Assembly (NCBI RefSeq): GCF_003935895.2
Contig: NZ_CP054058.1
Span: 3,453,177-3,517,176 of the forward strand
DNA: 64,000 nucleotides
From: Scandinavium goeteborgense
GTDB lineage: Bacteria > Pseudomonadota > Gammaproteobacteria > Enterobacterales > Enterobacteriaceae
Direction of reading: 5' to 3'
In this document: one piece after another, positions 37,212 through 50,892 of the stretch
How positions within the stretch are numbered: the stretch's first letter is position 1
Layout: every line of letters starts with the position of its first letter
Position numbers and translations under genes: made by a program
Notes under the pieces: model-generated
Database searches by the model: none
What the model was told of the DNA's origin: nothing
The model's input: only the letters and a program-made list of their open reading frames with translations

Positions 37212-40200
37212 TCACGCACCCGCAGGTGTCGGATCGTCCCCTTTCACTTCGCGCTTCACTTCTGTCACTTGATCACCCTTTTTGTTGCTCAGATGAACTT
37301 CCAGCTGGTTAAACGCAATGTTAATGCCATTCTCACGACACAGGCGGTCGATGGTGCGGTTCAGCTCATCCACGGTGTAGCTGCGATCGCGTAATTCACG
37401 CACGTACAAACGCAGCTCGTGATCCAGCGTACTCTGCCCGAAATTAGTGAAGAACACCGACGGCTCCGGATCGTGCATGACTTTCGGGTGCTCCATCGCC
37501 GCTTGCAGCAGCACTTCTTTGACCTTATCCAGGTCAGAACCGTAGGCCACGCCGAGGCGGATCACCACGCGAGTGATGGTATCGCTCAGCGACCAGTTGA
37601 TCAGACGCTCAGTCACGAAGGCTTTGTTCGGGATGATCACTTCTTTACGGTCAAAGTCGGTAATGGTGGTGGCGCGGATACGGATCTTGCTGACCGAACC
37701 CGAGTACGTCCCGATGGTCACCGTATCGCCGATGCGCACCGGACGCTCGAACAGGATGATCAGACCGGAAACAAAGTTACCGAAAATTTCCTGTAAGCCG
37801 AAACCCAGGCCGACCGACAGCGCGGCGGCGAGCCATTGCAGTTTGTCCCACGACACGCCGAGCGAACCAAAGACAGTCATTGCGCCCGCACCGATAATCA
37901 CATAATTCAAAATCGTCGTGATGGCGTAAGAGGCCCCCTGGCGCATGTTCAGGCGCGAGAGTACCAGCACTTCCAGCAGGCCAGGTAAGTTGCGGATTAA
38001 CGCCCAGGCGACGCCAAACGAAATCAGCGCAAACAGCAGGCTGCCGAGCGTGACGTTACGCAGCACTTCAGCCCCGGCTTCGGTCACGTTGTAATGCCAC
38101 AGCGTGATACTGTCGAGATAAGCGAAAACGGTGATTAAGTCGGACCAAATCGCCCAGAACATCACACCAAACAGCGCGGTCATCACCAGCACCGTGATAC
38201 GCAATGTCTGCTGGTTTACGTCTTCCAGCGCGATGGTCGGTTCTTCCAGCGGCTCTGCCCCTTCCGCGCCCTCTTTCACGACATGCTGGCGACGTGCTAA
38301 CGCACGGCGGTAAGCGATTCGGCGAGCGGCTACGCTCAGGCCACGCAGAACGGTCTGGTAAATCAGGTTCCACAGAATGACCAGATAAACGGTTTCAATC
38401 CAGCGGCCAGCCAGGCGCAGCGTGGTGTAGAAATACCCGGTGGCGGTCAGCACCATCAGCGCAACCGGCACAATCGCCAGCGTGGTAATGGTGATGAGGC
38501 GCAGGCTGTGGGACTCTTTGTCACGCCAGCTGTCGCGGCACATCGGCCAGACAAGCACGGTGATCAGCAAAAGGTTGAGGAAAATCGCAAACTGGCCGAG
38601 CACGTCATCCATCAGGTGCAGCGGAGAGAGTTCTGCTTCAACAGACCAGAAGTGCAGCGGCAGCAGCGCCAGGCTGATGCGCACAATCTGCCGACGCCAG
38701 TGGCTGGTCAGTTGGGGCTGCATGTTGAAATGCATAACCGCGACGCCGTTTTTCTCGAGCACTTTCCAGCACAAGCCAAAAATCAGCCAGAACAACGCCA
38801 GCTTTTTACTGAACGCCCACAGCAGGTCACTGATATTGAGCTGCATGGTCAGCAGGATCAGGCCCACCGCCAGGATTAACATCACCACCGGCAGGGTGCG
38901 GACCAGATCGAGTAACAGCGCTTTCGGGGTATTGAGCTGGCTGTCGTTACGCAGCTGCCCCACTTCCGAGGCCAGCTTTTGCTGGTAGTTGCGCAGCCAT
39001 TTCATGCGCCAACGGATAAGCCCGGCGATCAACAGCAGCGGCAACCCGGCGAGGAAGGCGACGAACACCGACGGCCAGGCCTTTTCCCAGTTGACGGTGA
39101 CTTTCATTTTGCTGAACTGATCTTTCAGCGCTGACGGGAACGATTTTATCCAGTCCCAGTCCATCGGTTTGTTGCTGTTCACCCAGAAAATTTGCTGGGT
39201 AAGAATCGAGCGCAGGCTTTTTGAGACGCTCATCAACTGCTGCTGGTTCACCTGCAGGTTGATGGCCATCATCAGCTGGTTACCGAGCTGCTTGTTCATC
39301 TGGTCGAGCAATTCACGGCGCATATCGACCACCTGGGTCAGCGCATCGGTCACTTCGTCGGTGACGTCGGTTTGGTGGCCCTCTTCCAGCTTCGCCACGA
39401 AATCGTCGCTCTGGAACAGCGCATCGCGCTGCTGATTCACTTCAAACTGCTCAAGACGCAGGTCCGCAATGCGGTTGGTCATGTCTTCCAGTTCATCCGC
39501 CGACGGCAGCGTCTGCTGTTCCTGATAGAGAATACGCGACAGCAGCAGGCTGCCTTTGAGCATCGAAATCTGTTCTTTGATATTGCGTTCAGACTGCAGC
39601 GCGCGGTCGAGCCAGGTTTTGACGCGAATATTCTGCTGCACCAGCTGGTTGCCGGTTTCGGTCGCGTTGATCAGGCGTTCGCTGAGTTGATGGTTAACAT
39701 CCAACTCCTGTTTGACCAACGGATTTGCCTGAATGCGTTCGGCATCGTCAGGCGAGACCGCTTCCTGCGCCGTTTTTTCGGTCAGGATCAGACGCTTGCT
39801 GTTTACCGCTTCCTGTAACAGCTGGAGCTGATGCTGAAGCCGATTGCTGTTGGCAGTGACGTAATCGCGCTGTTTTTGCAGCGTGTCCTGCAACACGGTG
39901 TTGCCAGAGAGGCTTTTACGCTGCTGATCGAGTTCGGCATTGAGCAGTGCCTGCTGCACTAACAGCATGGTTTGTTGAGTCGGACGCAGCGCGTCTTCAC
40001 CCACGGTGGTGCCGTTCAGGCGATTACGAATCTGTTGAAGCTGCTGGGAGGCGTTGTACATGGCATTCTGCACGCGTTCGGGCTGCGTTTGCAGGGAGAC
40101 CAGCTGGCTGTTGTAGGTGGCGAGATCGTTCTGCGCGGTTTGCAGTTGATCGAGCACGTCGCTCACCCGTGATTCCAGCTGGCGCATGGAAAGCTGATTC

Positions 40201-40565
40201 AGGTTTTTGCGGGTTTCGTCGTCGTTGTCGACGTCAGACAGCGCGTTGAGGCTATCGGTGGCCTGGCGCATTTTGGCCGGTGCCTGGTCTATCTGCTGTT
40301 TAAGCTGCGCGGTTTCATCTTTGACGCGGTCAATTTTATCGAGCAGTTGCAGCGTGTCCGACAGATCCTGCTCAACGAGCTTATCCTGCGGAGTGAGTTC
40401 TTTTTTCTTGCTCAGCGTTGTGAGCTGCTTTTGCACGTCGGCCCGTTCAGGCAGATCGTTATTGCTTTGCGCGCGCGCCTGGGAAATGCCAGTGGCACTG
40501 AAGAAAAAGGTCAGCGCGATGATGAACGCGGGAAATGATTTTCGCCAGAAATTGTTGTGCAGCAT
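37212..40565 (-). CDS. mscK: Potassium-dependent mechanosensitive channel MscK (KefA)
   Basis: 1117 residues (E. coli 1120). Signal peptide to about residue 32, a long periplasmic coiled-coil region (to about 480), about eight membrane helices, then the MscS-like pore helix and cytoplasmic domain (LSVGLGFGLQEIFGNFVSGLIIL, VRIGDTVTIG, RATTITDFDRKEVIIPNKAF). It opens under membrane tension at high external K+. Conservation is highest in the pore, lowest in the periplasmic part. Confidence 0.97.
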   Translation of the reverse strand: MLHNNFWRKSFPAFIIALTFFFSATGISQARAQSNNDLPERADVQKQLTTLSKKKELTPQDKLVEQDLSDTLQLLDKIDRVKDETAQLKQQIDQAPAKMRQATDSLNALSDVDNDDETRKNLNQLSMRQLESRVSDVLDQLQTAQNDLATYNSQLVSLQTQPERVQNAMYNASQQLQQIRNRLNGTTVGEDALRPTQQTMLLVQQALLNAELDQQRKSLSGNTVLQDTLQKQRDYVTANSNRLQHQLQLLQEAVNSKRLILTEKTAQEAVSPDDAERIQANPLVKQELDVNHQLSERLINATETGNQLVQQNIRVKTWLDRALQSERNIKEQISMLKGSLLLSRILYQEQQTLPSADELEDMTNRIADLRLEQFEVNQQRDALFQSDDFVAKLEEGHQTDVTDEVTDALTQVVDMRRELLDQMNKQLGNQLMMAINLQVNQQQLMSVSKSLRSILTQQIFWVNSNKPMDWDWIKSFPSALKDQFSKMKVTVNWEKAWPSVFVAFLAGLPLLLIAGLIRWRMKWLRNYQQKLASEVGQLRNDSQLNTPKALLLDLVRTLPVVMLILAVGLILLTMQLNISDLLWAFSKKLALFWLIFGLCWKVLEKNGVAVMHFNMQPQLTSHWRRQIVRISLALLPLHFWSVEAELSPLHLMDDVLGQFAIFLNLLLITVLVWPMCRDSWRDKESHSLRLITITTLAIVPVALMVLTATGYFYTTLRLAGRWIETVYLVILWNLIYQTVLRGLSVAARRIAYRRALARRQHVVKEGAEGAEPLEEPTIALEDVNQQTLRITVLVMTALFGVMFWAIWSDLITVFAYLDSITLWHYNVTEAGAEVLRNVTLGSLLFALISFGVAWALIRNLPGLLEVLVLSRLNMRQGASYAITTILNYVIIGAGAMTVFGSLGVSWDKLQWLAAALSVGLGFGLQEIFGNFVSGLIILFERPVRIGDTVTIGTYSGSVSKIRIRATTITDFDRKEVIIPNKAFVTERLINWSLSDTITRVVIRLGVAYGSDLDKVKEVLLQAAMEHPKVMHDPEPSVFFTNFGQSTLDHELRLYVRELRDRSYTVDELNRTIDRLCRENGINIAFNQLEVHLSNKKGDQVTEVKREVKGDDPTPAGA

Positions 40566-40693
40566 AGAGTCAGCATGAATGAGTTCAGGGCCGGAGACGC
40601 CGGGAGCAATTGCCGGCGAAGAATAGCATTTCTCCCGTTCGCCGAATAGCAGGCAGCCTTAGGAAAATTCCGGGTATATTCCGTTTTACCCGT

Positions 40694-41338
40694 TCATTGC
40701 GATGGGGCGGCCCGCAGCGTCGGGCAAAACTGGTACATTTCCAGCAAAATAGCGATGTAGTCTCTGGCTTCTTTTTTCAGGTCAAACGTGTCGGGAGAAA
40801 ATAACCAGTTTTCGACAATCCCGGAAATATAGCTACGCATTAAAATGGCGGCGCGTCGGGTGAGTAAATCAGCCGGAAGTTGTCCGGCGAGGGTACATTC
40901 TCGTAGGGCCTGCTCTACCCGGTCATAACTTTCGAGACAAAGGTCGCGCTGAACCTGCTGCACCACGGCCATTTCGCCAACAAATTCACATTTATGGAAG
41001 ATAATCTCCATCAATAACCGCCGACGCTCTACCACCACCGTCGCTTCCAGAATATAAACTAATATTTCCCTAAGAACTGAGAGTGGATCGCCAGGGAATT
41101 TTGCCTGATACTCAGACTCAAGTCTGCCGATACTGAATTCATAAAGCTGCCAGATTTCATTAAATAAATCTGATTTGTTCTTGAAATGCCAGTAAATTGC
41201 TCCGCGGGTTACACCAGCCGCTTTTGCAATCTCGGCCAACGAGGTGGTTGATACCCCCCGTTGGGAAAATAATCGCAGGGCCACATCAAGAATGTGATGC
41301 CGTGTTTCCAGGGCTTGTTGTTTGGTTTTTCGTGCCAT
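40694..41338 (-). CDS. acrR: TetR-family repressor AcrR
   Basis: 214 residues (E. coli 215). N-terminal helix-turn-helix ([28 protein letters not shown], about 32-60) and a ligand-binding C-terminal domain that accommodates dyes, bile acids and drugs. It represses acrAB from a palindrome in the 141-base divergent region. No truncation or frameshift is present, so repression should be intact. Confidence 0.97.
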   Translation of the reverse strand: MARKTKQQALETRHHILDVALRLFSQRGVSTTSLAEIAKAAGVTRGAIYWHFKNKSDLFNEIWQLYEFSIGRLESEYQAKFPGDPLSVLREILVYILEATVVVERRRLLMEIIFHKCEFVGEMAVVQQVQRDLCLESYDRVEQALRECTLAGQLPADLLTRRAAILMRSYISGIVENWLFSPDTFDLKKEARDYIAILLEMYQFCPTLRAAPSQ

Positions 41339-41366
41339 AGGTTGGTGAATTTACAGAGGTTAGATT

Positions 41367-41390
41367 TACATACATTTGTGAATGTATGTA
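41367..41390. promoter_or_regulatory. AcrR operator
   Basis: A 24-bp inverted repeat, TACATACATT-TGTG-AATGTATGTA, between acrR and acrA. It matches the known AcrR-binding site of E. coli and blocks both the acrR and acrAB promoters. Confidence 0.95.
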
Positions 41391-41479
41391 CCATAGCACG
41401 ACCATAATATAAAGCAGCAATGGGTTTGTGGACATTTGATCCATGGATCAATTTGAAATCGGACACTCGAGGTTTACAT

Positions 41480-42673
41480 ATGAACAAAAACAGAGGGTTA
41501 ACGCCTCTGGCGGTCGTTCTGATGCTTTCAGGCAGCTTAGCGCTTACAGGATGTGACGATAAACAGGCTCAACAAGGAGCGGCCCATACACCAGAAGTTG
41601 GTGTAGTAACGCTCAAAACCGAACCTCTCCAAATCACGACTGAATTACCTGGCCGCACCAGTGCTTTCCGTATCGCAGAAGTTCGTCCTCAGGTGAGTGG
41701 CATTATCCTGAAACGCAACTTTACGGAAGGCGGTGAAATCAAGGCTGGCGAGTCTCTGTATCAGATTGATCCAGCAACCTATCAGGCTTCCTATGACAGC
41801 GCGAAAGGCGATCTGGCGAAAGCACAAGCCGCAGCCAAAATTGCTCAGGTAACGGTCAACCGTTATCAGAAACTGGTGGGTACTCAGTACATCAGTAAAC
41901 AAGATTACGACACTGCGCTGGCGGATGCTCAGCAGGCTAATGCCGCCGTACTGGCTGCGAAAGCCGCCGTTGAAACTGCGCGTATCAACCTGGCTTACAC
42001 CAAAGTGACCTCCCCTATCGGCGGCCGCATTGGCAAATCTTCTGTTACCGAAGGTGCGCTGGTACAGAACGGTCAGGCTGACGCATTGGCAACCGTGCAG
42101 CAGCTCGATCCTCTCTATGTGGATGTGACGCAATCCAGTAACGATTTCCTTCGTCTGAAGCAGGAACTGACCAGCGGCTCGCTGAAGCAAGTTGACGGCA
42201 AAGCGAAGGTCGACCTTGTTACTCAGGACGGTATCAAATATTCGCAGAGCGGTACCCTGGAATTCTCTGATGTGACCGTAGACCAGACCACCGGTTCTAT
42301 CACCCTGCGTGCAGTGTTCCCTAACCCGGATCATACCCTGCTGCCAGGGATGTTCGTTCGGGCGAAGCTGGAAGAAGGCACTAACCCATCGGCGCTGCTG
42401 GTACCACAGCAGGGCTTAACCCGCACCCCACGTGGTGATGCCAGCGTTATGGTGGTCGGTGAAGGCGATAAAGTTGAACTTCGCCAGGTTACCGCGAATC
42501 AGGCGTTTGGTGACAAATGGCTGGTTACCGACGGCCTGAAAGCAGGCGATCGCGTCATCATTACCGGATTACAAAAAGTAAAACCGGGCGCTCAGGTAAA
42601 AGCGCAGGAAGTCACTTCTGACAATCAGCAGCAAACCGCAGGTAATGCGGCGTCAGAACAGCCTAAGTCTTAA
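41480..42673 (+). CDS. acrA: RND efflux periplasmic adaptor AcrA
   Basis: 397 residues, as in E. coli. Lipoprotein signal with lipobox ALTGC (Cys 25), then barrel-sandwich, alpha-hairpin (AKGDLAKAQAAAKIAQVTVNRYQ…), beta-barrel and membrane-proximal domains. It bridges AcrB and TolC. Start at 41480 with GAGG upstream; the longer open frame is not used. acrB follows after 22 bases. Confidence 0.98.
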   Translation: MNKNRGLTPLAVVLMLSGSLALTGCDDKQAQQGAAHTPEVGVVTLKTEPLQITTELPGRTSAFRIAEVRPQVSGIILKRNFTEGGEIKAGESLYQIDPATYQASYDSAKGDLAKAQAAAKIAQVTVNRYQKLVGTQYISKQDYDTALADAQQANAAVLAAKAAVETARINLAYTKVTSPIGGRIGKSSVTEGALVQNGQADALATVQQLDPLYVDVTQSSNDFLRLKQELTSGSLKQVDGKAKVDLVTQDGIKYSQSGTLEFSDVTVDQTTGSITLRAVFPNPDHTLLPGMFVRAKLEEGTNPSALLVPQQGLTRTPRGDASVMVVGEGDKVELRQVTANQAFGDKWLVTDGLKAGDRVIITGLQKVKPGAQVKAQEVTSDNQQQTAGNAASEQPKS

Positions 42674-42692
42674 CTTAAACAGGAGACGTTAA

Positions 42693-45842
<3,150 letters not shown>

Positions 45843-45863
45843 TTAGCGTTTGCTGTAATGAAA

Positions 45864-45892
45864 AAGGGCCGCTTCTGCGGCCCTTCTTTTTT
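45864..45892 (+). terminator. Terminator after acrB
   Basis: AAGGGCCGC (45864-45872) and GCGGCCCTT (45877-45885), loop TTCT, followed by CTTTTTTG. Confidence 0.93.
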
Positions 45893-45970
45893 GTCTCATA
45901 AGATTAATCGCACGTATTGCGTAATGGTTTATTTAACGATAACCATCAGCAGGGATATAATCCTAATAAT

Positions 45971-46099
45971 GTGGATATTTTCCGCAGGCAATATGAGGAA
46001 ATTCTGCCTTGCTTTTCAGACGATCTCTTAGGATTACTCTTAGATTGTTTGCCTGATACGCAATGGCTATTCATTAAAACGGGTTTTCATTCAACATAA
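45971..46099 (+). CDS. Possible small protein in the acrB-tomB gap
   Basis: A GTG-started frame of 42 codons (DIFRRQYEEILPCFSDDLLG, then LLLDCLPDTQWLFIKTGFHS) ends at TAA 46099. A TTG at 45917 is also in frame. The composition is protein-like: a mixed charged helix, an L-rich stretch, and a W/F-rich end. The ribosome site is not convincing (AGGGA lies too far upstream). I do not recognise it. The rest of the 45,893-46,348 gap is AT-rich and probably carries the tomB promoter; no other gene is seen. Confidence 0.35.
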   Translation: MDIFRRQYEEILPCFSDDLLGLLLDCLPDTQWLFIKTGFHST

Positions 46100-46348
46100 G
46101 CTAATGAAAAATAAGCGTGTCTACGCCTATTTTCCGATAACAGTCTTACGTCATTAGTATTAGAAATGTCGTGTAATGTGGATGATGGCACGGTAAATAA
46201 CGGTAATTGTAATTTTTCGTAATAGCGCGGTGAAATCTTTTTCAGAGTAGATTATAGTTACCGTATCAGGTTCACAGCGTATGTTCCGGGTCAGACAGTA
46301 GTATCCATCCCACACGGTGTTTGTTGATTAATCATAAGGGGATGCGTT

Positions 46349-46723
46349 ATGGACGAGTATTCGCCAAAAAGACATGATCTCGCACAGCTTAAATTCCTCT
46401 GTGAAACGCTGTATCATGACTGTCTCGCTAACCTTGAAGAAAACCGAGCTGGCTGGGTTAATGACCCAACGTCGGCGCTGAATCTTCAACTCAATGAACT
46501 GATCGAGCATATTGCAACCTTCGCACTTAATTACAAAATTAAGTATAACGAAGACAATAAATTGATCGCGCAAATCGATGAATATCTGGACGATACCTTT
46601 ATGTTGTTCAGTAACTACGGCATTAATGCAGATGATCTGCAAAAATGGCGGAAGTCTGGTAACAGACTTTCCCGTTGCTTTGTCAATCTTAGCCGGACGA
46701 ACCCTGTAAGTCTTTCTTGTTAA
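46349..46723 (+). CDS. tomB: Hha toxicity-modulating/biofilm protein TomB
   Basis: 124 residues, as in E. coli TomB (YbaJ): [10 protein letters not shown] start, [14 protein letters not shown], and the Cys-containing C-terminal region that oxidises Hha. Together with Hha it behaves like a toxin-antitoxin pair and affects biofilm formation and conjugation. hha follows 28 bases later in the same unit. Confidence 0.96.
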   Translation: MDEYSPKRHDLAQLKFLCETLYHDCLANLEENRAGWVNDPTSALNLQLNELIEHIATFALNYKIKYNEDNKLIAQIDEYLDDTFMLFSNYGINADDLQKWRKSGNRLSRCFVNLSRTNPVSLSC

Positions 46724-46751
46724 AATTATTACAATCAAAAAAGGTGAAGTT

Positions 46752-46970
46752 ATGTCAGATCAACCTTTAACAAAAACTGATTATTTGATGCGACTGCGAC
46801 GTTGTCAGACGCTTGATACATTAGAACGCGTTATTGAAAAGAATAAATATGAACTCTCAGATAATGAGTTGGCTGTTTTTTACTCAGCAGCGGACCATCG
46901 TCTTGCAGAACTCACCATGAATAAGCTCTATGATAAAATCCCATCGTCTGTGTGGAAATTTATACGTTAA
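46752..46970 (+). CDS. hha: H-NS-binding modulator Hha
   Basis: 72 residues, almost identical to E. coli Hha ([40 protein letters not shown]). It binds H-NS and strengthens silencing of horizontally acquired AT-rich DNA, which here would include the T6SS accessory patch. AGGTGAAG before the ATG. Confidence 0.97.
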   Translation: MSDQPLTKTDYLMRLRRCQTLDTLERVIEKNKYELSDNELAVFYSAADHRLAELTMNKLYDKIPSSVWKFIR

Positions 46971-47119
46971 TAAACACTGCTTATGCTCCTCCTCCCCCGA
47001 CTTTCTTTACTGACAACAGTACAGATTACAATGTGATAAAAGTCACACGCCGAGCCAGGGAACGTTCCCCATTGGCGCGACAGCCTATACTGTGACTCTC
47101 TGATCAAAAGGAGAATCAC

Positions 47120-47674
47120 ATGAGTGAAGAAAAACGTAAAATGATCGCCGGAGAGCTGTATCGTCCGGGTGATACCACCCTCCGTGCCGACCGTTTACGC
47201 GCCAGAAATGCCCTGCATCAATACAATCACTCCTCGCCTGAGGAGAAAGCGCTACGTTCCCGTTTGCTGGGGGAACTGCTCGGGCGGGCTGAAGACGCAT
47301 ATATTGAACCCACTTTCCGCTGCGACTACGGTTACAACATTTTCCTCGGCCAAAACTTTTACGCTAATTTCGACTGCGTGATGCTGGACGTCTGTCCGAT
47401 TCAAATTGGCGATAACTGCATGCTCGCCCCCGGCGTACATATTTATACCGCCACCCATCCGCTCGATGCCGACGAACGAAATAGCGGGGCGGAATATGGA
47501 AAACCGGTGACGATTGGCAACAGCGTCTGGATTGGCGGCAGGGCTATCATTAATCCGGGAGTCACTATCGGCGATAATGCAGTGATTGCCTCCGGTGCGG
47601 TGGTAGTCAAAGATGTCCCGGCCAATGCGGTGGTGGGCGGCAATCCGGCGAAGATAATCAAAATGCTCTCCTGA
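47120..47674 (+). CDS. maa: Maltose O-acetyltransferase
   Basis: 184 residues (E. coli 183). Left-handed beta-helix acetyltransferase with an N-terminal Maa domain, the catalytic His region ([14 protein letters not shown]) and hexapeptide repeats ([20 protein letters not shown]). Acetylates maltose and other sugars from acetyl-CoA. AAGGAG precedes the ATG. Confidence 0.95.
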   Translation: MSEEKRKMIAGELYRPGDTTLRADRLRARNALHQYNHSSPEEKALRSRLLGELLGRAEDAYIEPTFRCDYGYNIFLGQNFYANFDCVMLDVCPIQIGDNCMLAPGVHIYTATHPLDADERNSGAEYGKPVTIGNSVWIGGRAIINPGVTIGDNAVIASGAVVVKDVPANAVVGGNPAKIIKMLS

Positions 47675-47771
47675 CTGTTATGCTTTTCTGTCACTGAACT
47701 GTTACTTTTCGCCTGAATTGACGCAACATAAAATGGGGCATCCCCCGATTCAGGCATAACAGAAGGCGCAG

Positions 47772-48242
47772 ATGTCCGAAATCCAACAACTGCTCACCCG
47801 CACCATCAACGAGCTGAACAGCATCGAGAAGCGTGACAACCGTCCGCGCTTCAGCATCAGCTTTATCCGCCGCTTCCCAGGGCTGTTTATCGCCATGTAT
47901 CTCGGCTTCCTCGCCACCTGGATTGTCATGTACCGCTCGGAAACGCTGGCGGATTCCCAATGGCTATTGGTGGTGTTGTTCATCGTGATGAATGGATTTT
48001 TCTTTTTTGACGTGGCCCCGCGCTACCGTTACGAAGATATCGACGTGCTCGATTTCCGCGTCTGCTACAACGGCGAGTGGTACAACACCCGTTTCGTACC
48101 CGACACGCTGATCGACAGCATCATGCATTCGCCGCGCGTGGCAGAGCCGCAGAAAAGCCAGCTAAAGAAAATGGTCGCCACCAAAGGCGAACTGTCGTTC
48201 TACGATATATTTACTCTGACCCGCGCCGAGTCTGCGTCATAA
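47772..48242 (+). CDS. ylaC: Inner-membrane protein YlaC
   Basis: 156 residues, as in E. coli. Two membrane helices (about 37-57 and 65-83) between a basic N-terminus and a cytoplasmic C-terminal half ([26 protein letters not shown]). Function unknown. Its last 32 bases overlap the 3' end of the convergent MocR gene. Confidence 0.93.
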   Translation: MSEIQQLLTRTINELNSIEKRDNRPRFSISFIRRFPGLFIAMYLGFLATWIVMYRSETLADSQWLLVVLFIVMNGFFFFDVAPRYRYEDIDVLDFRVCYNGEWYNTRFVPDTLIDSIMHSPRVAEPQKSQLKKMVATKGELSFYDIFTLTRAESAS

Positions 48243-49671
48243 GCCGATTCAGGGTACGGATCCCGGCCACAAACCGCGACGCCGAGGTATTGCCGTACCC
48301 CAGCACCAGCCCCGTTTCGCCTTGAGACGGGTCAAGATAGAAACGACTCAGCGCCGCCGGGGCCAGCTGGAACTGGCGCGCTAAATCCACCACCTTTCCG
48401 TCATCAATCCCGGCGATTTTCACCGTCAGGTGCATCCCGCCTTCCCCGGCCGAAATACAATGCGGCAGCGTCAGCTCCTGCTGAATGGCCGCCCGCAGCT
48501 GCGCCTGACGCTTGCGGTACAAGCGACGCATCGACGCCAGATGCCGCGCGTAGTGCCCTTCTTCAATGAAATGTGCCAGCGTGCGCTGCTCCACGCGATG
48601 CCCACCGCGCAGCAAAGAATGAATCGCGGGCTGCACCGATTTCGCCAGCGCTTTGGGCATCACCACAAAACCAATGCGCAGCGACGGAAACAGCGTTTTG
48701 CTGAAGGTCCCGAGATACACCACCGGCGCATTCGGCACCATCCCGAGCATCGCCGGGATCGGCTCGCCGCTGTAGCGAAACTCGCTGTCGTAATCATCTT
48801 CAATAATCCACGCGTCGTGCTGACGGGCGAACGCCAGCCACGCCAGACGTCGGGGGGCGCTCATCAGATTTCCGAGTGGATACTGATGCGAAGGCGAGGT
48901 GAAAATGAACCGGGGCGCGGGCAATTCTGATGAGGTAAAGCACATGCCTTCCTCGTCCACCGGCAGGCCATGAATCGGCAATCCGGCGGAAATAAACGCG
49001 CTGCGGGCGCCAAAATAACCGGGGTCTTCAAACCACACCGGCTGGCCTCTTTCGCTCAGCAGCTGCGTGCACAAATTCAGCCCTTCGCGTGCGCCTTCGG
49101 TAATCACTACCTGGCTTGCATCACAATCAATCCCGCGTGACAGCGCCAGATGCCGGGCGATCGCCACCCGCAGCGACGCTTCGCCAGCGGAATCACCGTA
49201 GCCCAACAGCATGCTGCCTTCATCACGCCATACGCGGTCGAGTAGACGCCGCCAAAGTGGCAACGGGAAATAGTTCACCGCAGGCGTACCCGGCGTAAAC
49301 GCCAGCACTGGCGAATCCCGACGCGTACCCGCGGGCAGCTGCGCCAGATGCGGTGGCAGGCTGATTGCCGAGGATGCGGTCGTATCAATCGCCGAGGAAT
49401 GCGGCAGCGTCGCTACCTGCGAGCCCTGCCGGTCACGCAGCAAGTAGCCTTCCGTCGCCAGCTGGTCCAGCGCGGCGTTGATGGTGTTGCGCGAAAGCCG
49501 CAGCTGCTGGGCAATGGCGCGCGATCCAGGCAATCGGCTCTTCGGCTGCAGCTGCCCTTTCAGAATGGCGTGGCGCAGCGCGTGGTAAATTGTCCGCTGC
49601 AGCGTTTCGCCGTCGCGCAGCTGCAAGGCCTTCGCCAACAGCCCATAAAACGCATCATCAGGAATATTCAT
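48211..49671 (-). CDS. MocR-type (GntR-aminotransferase) transcriptional regulator
   Basis: 486 residues. N-terminal GntR winged helix ([31 protein letters not shown], about 38-70) joined to a fold-type I PLP domain with the Schiff-base lysine in [17 protein letters not shown]. Such proteins sense PLP-bound amines or vitamins and usually control a neighbouring gene, here the divergent acetyltransferase. The ATG at 49671 has GGAGAG upstream. Its end overlaps ylaC by 32 bases in convergent orientation. It is absent from this site in E. coli. Confidence 0.92.
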   Translation of the reverse strand: MNIPDDAFYGLLAKALQLRDGETLQRTIYHALRHAILKGQLQPKSRLPGSRAIAQQLRLSRNTINAALDQLATEGYLLRDRQGSQVATLPHSSAIDTTASSAISLPPHLAQLPAGTRRDSPVLAFTPGTPAVNYFPLPLWRRLLDRVWRDEGSMLLGYGDSAGEASLRVAIARHLALSRGIDCDASQVVITEGAREGLNLCTQLLSERGQPVWFEDPGYFGARSAFISAGLPIHGLPVDEEGMCFTSSELPAPRFIFTSPSHQYPLGNLMSAPRRLAWLAFARQHDAWIIEDDYDSEFRYSGEPIPAMLGMVPNAPVVYLGTFSKTLFPSLRIGFVVMPKALAKSVQPAIHSLLRGGHRVEQRTLAHFIEEGHYARHLASMRRLYRKRQAQLRAAIQQELTLPHCISAGEGGMHLTVKIAGIDDGKVVDLARQFQLAPAALSRFYLDPSQGETGLVLGYGNTSASRFVAGIRTLNRLMTQTRRGSE

Positions 49672-49770
49672 CGGCTCTCCTCGTGGTACCACCAGAAGAT
49701 ACTCCCGTGGATCTTTTTAGGGAACCATCAACACCCTATTCTGCATGAACACGTCCATCAAGGAGTCAGT

Positions 49771-50481
49771 ATGAGTCAGAATAATGAGTTTGGTCAGCCG
49801 GTTGGTGAAGCCCTTACGGACTGGCAGCCGCGCCCGCATCCGGGTCGTGAAACCCTGGAAGGCCGTCTGTGCCGCCTCGAACCTTTAGGTGTCGAACATG
49901 CCGACGCGCTTTTTGCCGCCTATCAACTGGCAGAAGATACCCGCGCCTGGACGTGGCTGCTGCGCGAGGCGGACCCCGACGTGGAAAGCTACCGGGCGTG
50001 GGTGCAAAGCGTGGTGACGTTGCAGGACCCGATTCACTTTGCCGTCATCGATAAACAGACCGGGCAGCCGGTTGGCACGCTGGCGCTGATGCGCATCGAC
50101 AGTAAAAATGGCGTTGTGGAAGTGGGCCACGTGCATTTTTCACCGCTGCTGAGCCGCACGCCGATGTCCACCGAAGCGCAATGGCTGCTGATGCGTTACG
50201 CGTTCGATACCCTAGGCTATCGCCGCTATGAGTGGAAATGTAACAGTCTGAATGCGCCGTCACGCCGCGCTGCGCTGCGCATGGGCTTTCAATATGAAGG
50301 GCAATTTCGTCAGGCGCTGGTTATCAAAGGGCATAACCGCGACACCGACTGGTTTTCGATTATCGACCAGGAGTGGCCTGAAGTAGATGGCGCAATGCAG
50401 AAATGGCTTGCCGCCGACAATTTTACCGCCGACGGCAAGCAGAGGACTTCCCTGGAAAGTTGGCGAAAGCCAAAACGTTAA
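49771..50481 (+). CDS. GNAT-family acetyltransferase (RimJ/RimL type)
   Basis: 236 residues. The GNAT fold is visible from about residue 28: [32 protein letters not shown], the acetyl-CoA region, and the [22 protein letters not shown] motif typical of COG1670 proteins. It probably acetylates a small molecule or protein N-terminus; substrate unknown. AAGGAG lies before the ATG. It is divergent from the MocR regulator and its stop overlaps the 3' end of rpmJ2 by four bases. Confidence 0.9.
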   Translation: MSQNNEFGQPVGEALTDWQPRPHPGRETLEGRLCRLEPLGVEHADALFAAYQLAEDTRAWTWLLREADPDVESYRAWVQSVVTLQDPIHFAVIDKQTGQPVGTLALMRIDSKNGVVEVGHVHFSPLLSRTPMSTEAQWLLMRYAFDTLGYRRYEWKCNSLNAPSRRAALRMGFQYEGQFRQALVIKGHNRDTDWFSIIDQEWPEVDGAMQKWLAADNFTADGKQRTSLESWRKPKR

Positions 50482-50618
50482 CGTCTTTTCTTGCGCCCCT
50501 GCACGGCTTTAAAGCGGGGGTTTGTTTTGCAAATGACGAACAGCCGCCCTTTGCGTCTGACAATCTGACAATCCGGGTGGCGCTGTTTCGCGCTTTTAAG
50601 TGAATTAAGAACCTGCAT
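50478..50618 (-). CDS. rpmJ2: Alternative (zinc-independent) ribosomal protein L36, RpmJ2/YkgO
   Basis: 46 residues: starts [20 protein letters not shown], continues with [20 protein letters not shown] and ends GRKKRR, closely matching E. coli YkgO. It lacks the full zinc-binding set of classic L36. It begins two bases after the rpmE2 stop, so the two are co-expressed when zinc is low. Its stop overlaps the acetyltransferase gene by four bases. Confidence 0.95.
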   Translation of the reverse strand: MQVLNSLKSAKQRHPDCQIVRRKGRLFVICKTNPRFKAVQGRKKRR

Positions 50619-50620
50619 GT

Positions 50621-50881
50621 TTAGCCTCGTTTCGCATCAAGAAAACCGCCAAAACGCTGACGGAAACGCGCCATGCTGCCTTCATTCGAGAAGGTTTTTT
50701 GCTTCCCGGTATAGAACGGATGCGATTTAGACGACACTTCAAGGGTGATGTACGGAAAGGTTTCTCCGTCCAGTTCGATTTCCCTGTCGGTTTTAATGGT
50801 CGACCCGACTTTGAAGTATTCGTTGGCGCTGGTGTCGTGGAACACCACGGTACGGTAGTGTGGATGGATATCGGCTCTCAT
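50621..50881 (-). CDS. rpmE2: Alternative (zinc-independent) ribosomal protein L31 type B, RpmE2/YkgM
   Basis: 86 residues with the type B L31 signature ([41 protein letters not shown]). There are no cysteines, so it is the C-minus paralogue that replaces zinc-binding L31 and frees zinc during starvation. The ATG at 50881 has GAGG upstream. A Zur box lies just before it. Confidence 0.97.
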   Translation of the reverse strand: MRADIHPHYRTVVFHDTSANEYFKVGSTIKTDREIELDGETFPYITLEVSSKSHPFYTGKQKTFSNEGSMARFRQRFGGFLDAKRG

Positions 50882-50892
50882 AATCAACCTCG

